The notes beneath the pieces were generated by a model. It had not been told where the DNA came from and searched no databases. It was given only the letters and a program-made list of their open reading frames with translations. Both the position numbers and the translations under genes were made by a program. This document shows positions 56,635 to 64,000 of a stretch of 64,000 nucleotides of DNA, piece after piece (position 1 is the stretch's first letter; each line of letters opens with the position of its first letter). The DNA is from Xiphydria camelus (taxonomy: Eukaryota; Arthropoda; Insecta; Hymenoptera; Xiphydriidae), in contig OY783192.1 in assembly GCA_963678675.1 (NCBI GenBank), positions 6,024,001 through 6,088,000 of the forward strand, read 5' to 3'.

Positions 56635-57326
56635 AAAGTTCCACGGAGAAACTTGAAGTTCAAATAACGAGCACTGGAGATGCCCAAATTTTGGTACTAT
56701 ATACCCTTTGTATGGCACTTTGTATGAAAGAGTATAGATCCTTAAGTCACATGCATGAAGTCAGCGACTCCAAGAAAATTGCTCAGCAATCGTACTTTAT
56801 TCCACATTACGGAGTAATGAAGAAGAACGACCCAGAAAAGAAGATTCGGGTGGTGTTTCATGCATCGCAAAAGACAAGCAGCGGGCATTCACTAAACTCA
56901 TTGATGTATCCTGGACTGGTACTTAAGCAGCTCGTCGCAGATGAAAGGTCCAAACACCCAATCGCAGCAAACATCGTCAGCACAGGAAGTCACGTTGATG
57001 ATTTCTTCTTCGAAAATGTCGGAATATCAAGTTTCGGTAGTTGTCGCGATCCTCTGAATAGGTGCATAATGTGGGCAGCAAGATGGATAAAAACAATTAT
57101 CCCAAAAAGAAACAAAAACGGTAAGGATGAAGAAAAACTTCTGCCGATTAAAAAGAGACAAAAAATCGTTCAAGGTGAAGAAGAACCTTTAGATTTAACG
57201 GCTCGCTGCCCGCCAGATGAGAAACCTTTCGCAAGTAGGCTTTCAAAAAGTTTAGGTGCTTATCAAAAGGCGTGGATGTCCACGCAAGCCCCTACAGGCC
57301 AAGAATTTAAGGAACCGTTACCCTAA
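56635..57326 (+). pseudogene. Degenerate BEL/Pao-type retrotransposon polymerase fragment
   Basis: The frame is open from after a TAA near 56634 to a TAA at 57324-57326, with no clear native start. Residues encoded by about 56720-56910 show the BEL/Pao polymerase order: a SLSHMHEV segment, SYFIPHYGVMKK, RVVFHASQKTSSG and SLNSLMYPG. Then QLVADERSKHPIAANI leads to HVDD at the place of the reverse transcriptase YVDD. Roughly the fingers and palm region between MYPG and QLVADE is missing, so the frame is internally deleted and cannot encode an active enzyme. From about 57030 on, some 90 residues (basic, Lys-rich, with EEEPLDLTARC) match nothing I know. No long terminal repeats, integrase, protease or gag were found nearby. 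A dead relic is most likely, though retention of an open frame after the deletion is noteworthy. Confidence 0.8.
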
Positions 57327-57660
57327 GTGACTGGTGGGGAATCCATTTCTGCATCCAGTTGTTCTGTATCTCAAAAACCGGATACAGTAACATCAACGCA
57401 GAACAGCTAAAATTCCTGACTGTAATCCGAGACATGTAACAGGATATGATCCCGAACCCCAATATAATACAGCAATATCAGCTTCATCGTCAAGGAGCTC
57501 CCATCCCTCAGCCTGACGTATTGAGGCAAATGTCGAATGACCGGCGACCGCAGGAGCAAAGGGTGCTACTACCACCGAAGATTGTACGTAATTGGACAAA
57601 CCAAAGAAACGTGGCAACAGTTTCTCGAAGTAGAGAGGATCGTTCTGCTTCGAAACGGCC
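57327..57660 (+). other. Possible continuation of the unrecognised tail
   Basis: After the stop, the same frame reads a Ser/Thr-rich stretch to another stop. A 72-codon frame at 57446-57664 reads a Gln-, Pro- and Arg-rich peptide (IIQQYQLHRQGAPIPQPDVL). Codon texture is similar to the preceding tail, so both may come from one degraded coding sequence. Identity unknown. It ends exactly at the next TTAA element. Confidence 0.35.
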
Positions 57661-58119
57661 TTAACCTTTAGACTGCCGCGATTTCAAGGGGCATATCGCC
57701 CTCAGAAAACTGGTATAAAAGGTATCTTATATCAATGATTGATCGTAAGCAAAGTGTCGATCAGGGGTAGCGTCAATATATTGATTCTCCGGCAGGAAAC
57801 GGAACAGCTAATGTTAAAAATTTAGAATTTGAAAAAAATAGTTTTTTAGTAGTAGAAAACTTTTTTTCTTTCTGAAAACATTATATAAGTTAAATTTGTA
57901 GATTGCATTAAGTAAAGAAAATAATGAACCGCTTGTACAAAATAGAAATTATAGACTTAAGGGATACAGAGTAAGTAAAAATGGGTGCGGAGGGGTAAAT
58001 TTATCTTCAATTGTATTAAAAATTGGAAATAATATTAAGAAAATGTATATTTTAGTCTAAACACAAAGAAGCTTTTCTTATGCGTCAAAATATTGATATT
58101 CCGGCAGTTTAAAGGTTAA
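57661..58119. mobile_element. TTAA-type MITE
   Basis: TTAACCTTTAGACTGCCG at 57661 pairs with CGGCAGTTTAAAGGTTAA ending at 58119. 459 bases, AT-rich inside with a second CCGGCAG word near 57790. It abuts the degraded coding tail. Confidence 0.8.
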
Positions 58120-58143
58120 TAAATATATTGCAAAATGCCAAAT

Positions 58144-58393
58144 TATCTAATCGGCGGAGCGTTTCATCCCGGAGTCGGCCTGTAGACTTATCAGTAAGAT
58201 TAGGCCGACTCCTGCCTTGGACGCTCTGTGGTCCCCCGTGAGAGACGGGTAGTTACGGTCTCATATATTGACTTGCCCGTTGTTGGACCACTAACGAGAA
58301 GCCGAGAACCGTGGGCCGGTAGCCGCGGAGTTGAGGGCCGAGAGGGTCGGCGCCACCTGGCGGCAGGCCGCCGTAGCGTGACGAGTCGCCACA
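58144..58393. repeat. Dispersed repeat with GTCGGCC hairpin, copy 2
   Basis: Same ordered blocks as 27022-27478 but without the hAT-like insertion. This copy has an extra GC-rich segment (about 58318-58362) before GGCAGGCCGCCGTAG. It is useful as the unoccupied-site reference. Confidence 0.75.
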
Positions 58394-58468
58394 CGGTGAA
58401 TGAAATGCTATTCAGCATGATAATATTGTTCATAATTTTGAGTTATCACTATAGTGCCTTACGAAGCG

Positions 58469-59766
58469 TAGGAGAACCTGTTGTACCTAGAAACCAATTT
58501 TATTATACTATTTACGTAAAAAATAGACCGTTTCAACAAATTTTGCAGGATATTACCAAGTTTACTACATCACATCTAAAACATTGTAAAAATGTTTTAT
58601 CATGCTTGAATTTTTTTTTTCAGATAAATATGCATTTTAGAAAACATTTTAGATAGAATGTAGAGCCAAGATACAACAGAGGGTATGTACCTTGAACATA
58701 TATACGTTGTACCTTGGATGCAACTATCAATATTTCGGAATCCCCATTTCAGGTTAATAAAACAGTCTATTTATTTGTGATAACTTAATACTGGATGTTT
58801 CAATAAAGTGGGTTAACAAAAATAAACTTAATAAACTGCAATTTTTTAATTTAAAAAACAGACTAGTGACAAAGTGAGGTATACAAATAAAAATAACAGC
58901 CTTAAATATTTAGGGGGTTCAGGAGTGAAGTGGATCAAGTCCTGAAAACGAGTTACGAGGAAAATAAAGGTTAAACATTTTTCTTGTTTATTAATTCAAA
59001 CAAAAATATTTTGGCAAGACAAGTATACTAAATACTTCACAAAGCTTTATATTATACAGATGTTTTTGTTTGAATTAATAAACAAGAAAAATGTTTAACC
59101 TTTATTTTTTTCGTAACTCGTTTTCAGGACTTGAGCTACTTCACTCCTGAACCCCCTATATAAGATCACTTGATTATCCAAAATAAGTTGAACAGCACTT
59201 CTTACAATTAGTTTTTCCTTGTCAGGGGCATTTCTTTTTACACCCTCTTTACTACGCAGCATTTTTTATAAAGTCTTATCTATAAAAAACAAATATTTTG
59301 ATGTGCCTCAAACCTGTCCACAGTACAACATGTTGTACGTCGGACATGTGTGTGTCCAAGGTACATCTACTTTACTAGGTCCAAGGTACAACAACAAGCA
59401 CACAAATTAAAAGCAATGGCTGTATTTCTTTGGGTTAGAAATCGGGGGTCTCTAATATATAGATTGTAAGCCTAAATAACTTACACTTATATAAAAAAAT
59501 AATTCTAGGTAACAATGTATATATAACAGAAGTTACAGACAAAATAATACATTCAAAGAAACTTACTTTTCGATACAAAATAAATCTACAGAACACCACA
59601 ACTTCAGAGATTCTACCATTCGTTTGTAGTGGAGTAAAATCACACTCCCCCCTGGCGAGAGATCAATGAACTACTATAGCCAGTTCTAAGGTACTGTACC
59701 GAGAAATTTGAAATTTAATCACGAGCTCTAGGTACAACGACGTCCAAGGTACAACAGGTTCCCCTA
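58469..59766. mobile_element. TAGGRGAACCTG-ended element with GTTGTACCTTGGAC word
   Basis: The left end TAGGAGAACCTGTTGTACCT and the right end, reverse complemented, TAGGGGAACCTGTTGTACCT bound about 1.3 kb. The word GTTGTACCTTGGAC or its complement is repeated at both ends and near 58706, 59353, 59379 and 59743. A foldback (58911-59158) is inserted in its middle. A 63-codon frame at 59219 is not recognisable. Confidence 0.8.
58911..59158. mobile_element. Foldback with TAGGGGGTTCAGGAGTGAAG ends
   Basis: Arms of about 100 bases at 58911-59010 and 59060-59158 are near-identical reverse complements (GTCCTGAAAACGAGTTACGA, AACATTTTTCTTGTTTATTA). The spacer is about 50 bases. Inserted inside the 58469-59766 element. 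The high arm identity suggests it is younger than its host. Confidence 0.9.
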
Positions 59767-61216
59767 CGTAATGTCATACGAAAAGCATATTTGCGAGAAT
59801 TCAGGTATTCCGTGCTCGTTATTTCAACTCAATTTTTCTCCGTTTATACAATTTACGTACAATGGTCTGTTTATTGGATAACTTATACCTAACAACTGCT
59901 ACAGCAATACTTTTCGTTACATCCATTCGATACTTTTTCACCACGCGTGTCGATCTATTTCGCCGGACGTATGCCATGCCTCACATATGAAGGGAGATTT
60001 TTAATTCGGCGCAGGAGCGGCATCGTCGCCACGCGAGCCGGAACAATCAACGGAGAACGCGCGAGCGGCGTTCGGACCCAACCCTTTGTCCCATAAAGTT
60101 AATAGGTTTCGAAGGATGAATTAATAGCGCCCTGGGCGTGCGTCCGCGTAAAAGCTTTCCAGTTTTTATATCGGTCATAATTTGATAAATTACAGAGTGC
60201 GCGCCCGTAGTCTCACATATATGTATACGTATCGGGCTGCGTTAGCCTAATTAATCGATTATGCCATAAAGAGTGGGTCAAGGCGCCGTGCGGCTCGCCG
60301 GGCTCTTCGCTTCGAAGAGTATCCGGAATATCTTTATACGATAATCGCGCCATGAAAAAACTAATATTTTAATCTATACGCGTCGCACCCGCTCGCGTTT
60401 CAAGAATGCGTGACCTCACACGAGAGTGGCGCTCCCTCGGCCGCGCGCCGCAGGTATGTATGGTACCTACTCATTCCCATTCGGGAAGAAGGAACGCACA
60501 CGCTCCGCGCGTTTCCTCGCCGAGGATATATACTCGTATAAGGGCGCCTCTCCTCTGCTCTCAAACCGGATTCGAGAAGTAGATCTTAATGTGGCCTTAA
60601 GCGTCAGCCCCGTTAGCCGGGCGTCGTCGCTACCGATTCGACGAGCGGATCTCCTTCGGAAATCGAGCTGGCACGCGCCACACGATCTGGGATGGCGACT
60701 GGCGGTGGGAAGGGGAACGAAAGAGAGAGAGAGAGAGAGGGGGGGGGGGAGGATGTTGGATTCAGGAATGTAGGGAGGAAGAGGTTGGGATATAGCGGAG
60801 TCGAAGAATGGGAGGGAGAAGAAGGAGGATAATTATAAGGGTTTATAGAGGAGCAAGGGCAGCTGGCTCACCCTCACCTGCCCTCCCACCATCCTTATGC
60901 AACCGAAAACACCCCCGATCCGCAGACGGGGTTTCGTCGACGTCGCTTCAGCCCTTGCGTCGGGCGAAAGGAATCGAGCGAGAGAGGAGAGGGAATCGTA
61001 AACTACCGGAAAAAACCCTGCTACCCGCCGTCGTCGACGCCGTGGAGATAGCGCGGGGTACATACAGCGTCCATTGTTTATGAACGTTTATCGGCCGTCG
61101 GGCCGGGGCTAGCGGTGTCGGTGGATTTTGATAAGGGAGGAATCCACCTAGTTCGAAGATTATCGCGAGCACCAGAAAGGCTTTTCGTGTGCGTTTTTTG
61201 ACTTTTCATATATGTA
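59767..61216. other. CpG-rich stretch without a supported gene
   Basis: 60000-60420 has clustered TTAAT, TAATTAATCGATTA and CCATAAA words in CpG-rich DNA, compatible with homeodomain binding but unproven. At 60451-60459 CAG followed by GTATGT resembles a splice donor after a short open frame. A GA run followed by a G run lies at 60721-60749. No gene can be assigned. Confidence 0.4.
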
Positions 61217-61687
61217 CACGGAAAAAATTAAATAGTAACGATATTACTAGTCACAATAGTGAATAGGTGACAGCTTCGACAATATCATGTTGAAGAGTAA
61301 TCGTCACTACCTATTCGAATGGTAATCATTACTACAATATGTTGCAAATTATTCAACACGATATTGTCAAAACTGTCACCCATTTACTATTTTGTACGGA
61401 AAAAACTAATTTTGTGTCAGTAGAGACATCGAAAATCAGTTATTGTAGTAGCCATTTTTTGTTACGGCAACAAAAATAGTTTGCTGTTCAGATGAAAATG
61501 TTTGACAGGTTTCCTTGATTACAATGACAATTATAGCTTTCCTTTCTTTTTTTTCGCTACCATAACAAATCCATCTGTTAACACTATTTTAACTCAAATA
61601 TTTGTTACAGTAACTTAAATAATGTTATAGTAACAAATCATTTCTTTCCGTGTGGTTGGTAATCGTTACTATTCAATTTTCTCCGTG
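61217..61687. mobile_element. MITE with CACGGAAAAAATTAAATAG ends, interrupted
   Basis: TA (61215-61216), CACGGAAAAAATTAAATAGT, AACGATA. The right end GTTACTATTCAATTTTCTCC, GTG precedes TA (61688-61689). The interior pairs GACAATATC words around the centre. A second element is inserted near its right end. Confidence 0.85.
61395..61652. mobile_element. Nested MITE with TACGGAAAAAAC ends and TG duplication
   Basis: TACGGAAAAAACTAATTTTG at 61395 and, reverse complemented, CACGGAAAGAAATGATTTGT at the right end. TG occurs on both sides (61393-61394 and 61653-61654). The interior has TTTGTTAC and GTAACAAAT words. 258 bases, inside 61217-61687 and of a related terminal type. Confidence 0.75.
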
Positions 61688-62891
61688 TACCTCGGGGTAA
61701 TAAAAAGTATTTCCATTTCCCATACAGAAGACGAACGTTCGAACGATTTCTCCGCTCTCGAAAAGTGTGATTTTGAAATCGTAAAATTCGCTTTCACGTG
61801 CGGTGCATATCTTACGTTCCCTCGTTTTTCATTGGTTTTCATTTTTACGAGGAAGGATCTAAAATGTTTTAATAAATTTCGATCTTTCGACTTTCCTCCC
61901 CTTCTTCCAAGATACTCTCTTCTTCCTCCCTTCGTTGCTCAACGGATATCTCGGCATATACGTACACGCGTGTATACACGCATCTCGGCTCAGCTGTCTC
62001 GCGGTCTCCAGGACGAGGCGTAACCGGGCCCCGCCTCTTACGAGACACCTTACCAGCTACTCGCGCAATAAAACCATACGCGCGCGTGGAATCGGTTTAC
62101 GAGCGAGAGAGAGAGAGAGAGAGAGGAATAATTTACGGACTCTCGATTTCCGGAGACACGCACCGCGCGCGCGCGCTGCGTGATACGGGTATACCCGCAC
62201 GCGCAGCCATAAGAGCAGCGCCGAATTACATTCCGGGTGTTACGAAAGCGATAAACGCGTCAGCGTATCTTTTCGAACGCTGACCGGTTCCCCGATGGTT
62301 TATCGATGCGCCGGGCAGTTCCCGATGCACTATTCCCTAATTAGTCCGGTTATCCGAGTGACACGCGCCTCGTTTTAGGGCCCCACTCTTGCGCATCAGC
62401 GAAACTGAAACAATACCCACCTATACTATACTTCGATGGACGCACGCTTGGGCGGGTCAGACCCTATACCTATACGTGGCAGCTGTTTGGGAAAAAATAG
62501 AAGCGACGAACCTATTTCATTAAAAAGCCAGAATCTTGGTCGACTCGCTTTTGGCTTTCCGGGGGACGACGTCGGGGATATGACGCGTGCTGGGGACAAG
62601 GATCGCGACTTGGTCGATGGCTCGTGTTATCGTCGATCGATTATGCGTGAAAATCGATATGGAATCGTCGTTCGAAAGTTGACGAACAATCGAATAACGG
62701 TCGTTATACGTTTTCTATGGTTTTTATTTTATCATGTTTGATGCGCATGCTCGAATTCTTTTACGAGGAGAGATATCCTTCTCGATATCAAAGGACACTG
62801 CATTGTACCTTCCTTCAACCGTCCTTTATTGAGGGTCCACGAGCATGGGAAATGAGATAAAGGTGAGGAAATTTTGCGCGCTACTTTTTTC
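61688..62891. other. CpG-rich stretch without a supported gene
   Basis: Frames of up to 123 codons on the plus strand without recognisable content. (GA)n lies at 62103-62124, followed by a CGCG run at 62163-62176. Confidence 0.45.
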
Positions 62892-63240
62892 TATATAGAA
62901 GGCCGAATAAATAAAGCAGGCTTATCAGATTTAAACTTTTGCTCGATGATTAGCTGGTGATATGAGCTGAGCGGGGTAAAAGCTTGCAGAAACAAAAAAT
63001 AAATTAATTAAAATTGGAATCTCTCTGTTGATAGCTCCGACCGAGACAAGACACACGAATATAGAATATACGAATATCTTGATTTGGTGTCTCGTCTCGG
63101 TTGGAGCTGTCAATTGATTAATATTTTAAATCACTTATTTCGTGTTTCCGCAAGCTTCTACCCAGCTCAGCTCATGACACTCGCTAGTTACTGAGCAAAA
63201 GTTTAATCTGGTAAGCCTTTTTTTATTCCTTTAGCCTATA
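62892..63240. mobile_element. Large foldback with TATAG ends
   Basis: Arms of about 130-150 bases pair GGCTTATCAGATTTAAACTT with its counterpart at 63200-63217, and CTCCGACCGAGACAAGACAC with GTCTCGTCTCGGTTGGAG near the centre (63033 and 63090). Pairing with interruptions extends to TATAGAAGGC and GCCTATA. The 60-codon minus frame over it is arm sequence. Confidence 0.85.
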
Positions 63241-63270
63241 TTTTGGAGAATATAATGCGCAACATTTCTA

Positions 63271-63545
63271 AACTGAGAGAAATAATTACTGATACCCCGA
63301 GAAAATATTTCTTCTACCAAAAACGTGATATAATTTCAGGATCAAGCTATGGTTATCTTCGTGCAAGAAAATATTTGACAGGCTCGAGTAATTATTTTTT
63401 TGTGCAGAAAGAATTTCTTGTTCCAAGAGAGGCATTCTTGAATAAAGAATATGTAGGATTCTTCGGCCAAGAATTTGTTTTCTTAATTTGTAAGATCATA
63501 TGTTTTTGATTCAAGACATATTTTTTGACATTATTTCTCGCAGTG
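63271..63545 (+). mobile_element. TTCTTG-rich MITE
   Basis: The left end ACTGAGAGAAATAATTACTG and the right end, reverse complemented, CACTGCGAGAAATAATGTC bound 275 bases. TTCTTG and CAAGAA words are spread through it. The inverted copy at 44145 shows that the 88-codon open frame at 63243-63509 is repeat sequence and not a gene. Confidence 0.8.
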
Positions 63546-64000
63546 CACCCCGTTCTTCATGCTTGAAGGCCTTTAACAATGCTATTTACTGTTCTCCGTA
63601 CGGCTTCGTATTTGCATTCAATTACGCAGCATCCTTCATCTCGACGTCACTGCAAAAGGTTAGTTCGGGGTATAGGGTAAAATTAGAGTTAGGGTTAGAT
63701 TAGGCTATAGTGTCTAGGATCGAACAGCGATCGCCCCATTAACTGTTCCATTATTCTCGATCCACACGACCGCGTTTTATACGTGTGCTGAAAGAATATA
63801 CCTGTTTGGTCGAAAGATCGAATCCTTCACCGACAATGCCTTCCCGATCGGCCGATCTTTATCGCCGCCCGATATACGTTGCGCACGGTCGGCTCGCGTC
63901 GGCAAATTACGAATTTAAAACGAGCCGATGGGAGAAAGCGAGGGTTCGATTATCCAGGGCGCCCGAAGATTCCAATCTCCCGGGTGTAACGAGTCGTGCC
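63546..64000. other. Unassigned end of the window
   Basis: No gene recognised. A GTTAGGGTTAGATTAGG word at about 63688 looks telomere-like but is too short to be an array. 63720-64000 is moderately GC-rich with CGATC words. Confidence 0.45.

Noticed and set aside
60426..60459. Short coding exon ending at CAG followed by GTATGT
   Set aside because: The donor match alone is expected by chance about once in a window of this size, and the upstream frame is only about 16 codons.
63243..63509. 88-codon frame
   Set aside because: Covered by a repeat with an inverted copy at 44145-44395.
63670..63705. Telomere-like TTAGGG/TTAGG words
   Set aside because: Only two or three imperfect units, far from an array.

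Overview
The window looks like a stretch of insect nuclear genome, most likely from a hymenopteran and perhaps an ant. This is inferred from style, not from a diagnostic gene. The signs are AT-rich DNA alternating with CpG-dense, CGCG-rich DNA, long (GA)n runs, very many short TA- and TTAA-flanked non-autonomous DNA transposons, and one BEL/Pao retrotransposon relic. No bacterial gene organisation, rRNA, convincing tRNA or CRISPR array is visible. I found no intact host gene. Open frames of up to about 200 codons occur in the GC-rich parts on both strands in overlapping frames, as expected by chance there.

The readable content is a dense population of miniature inverted-repeat elements (MITEs) and foldback palindromes. 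They sort by their ends. (1) TA-flanked elements ending CACTGAGAAA or CACGGAAAA (1.4, 3.8, 9.4, 11.2, 12.7, 16.3, 16.8, 18.5, 20.2, 25.0, 37.3, 42.9, 44.1, 51.9, 61.2 and 63.3 kb). (2) TTAA-bounded elements, piggyBac-like in target site (3.1-3.7 kb as a shared-boundary chain of three, then 25.2, 30.5, 39.4, 53.5 and 57.7 kb). (3) Palindromes ending TACAGGGTG or TACAGGGTC (0.7, 32.0, 49.1 and 49.3 kb). (4) Elements ending TAGGGG or TAGGGT that carry a family-specific word repeated at both ends and inside (14.1, 26.9, 29.9, 33.2, 52.1, 58.5 and 58.9 kb). (5) Elements with dense subterminal repeats (39.8-40.6 kb and 54.9-55.3 kb). (6) Smaller families, including an AATTCGG-ended pair (10.0 and 37.1 kb) and an AAGGTAACTGT-ended pair (21.0 and 25.0 kb).

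Nesting is the main structural theme. Three-deep insertions can be read at 16.3-17.4 kb, 25.0-26.0 kb and 26.9-28.6 kb. In three cases a second copy of the host repeat in the same window supplies the pre-insertion site, so boundaries and target duplications can be read directly (37282-37905 against 10195; 24999-25837 against the 20971 copy; 27099-27330 against the 58144 copy).

The only protein-level homology I recognise is a BEL/Pao-type reverse transcriptase fragment at 56.6-57.1 kb. It is internally deleted and continues in frame into about 90 codons I do not recognise. No transposase for any of the MITE families is present, so all would depend on enzymes encoded elsewhere. The GC-rich stretches between elements may hold regulatory DNA of a distant gene, but single-sequence reading cannot establish this.
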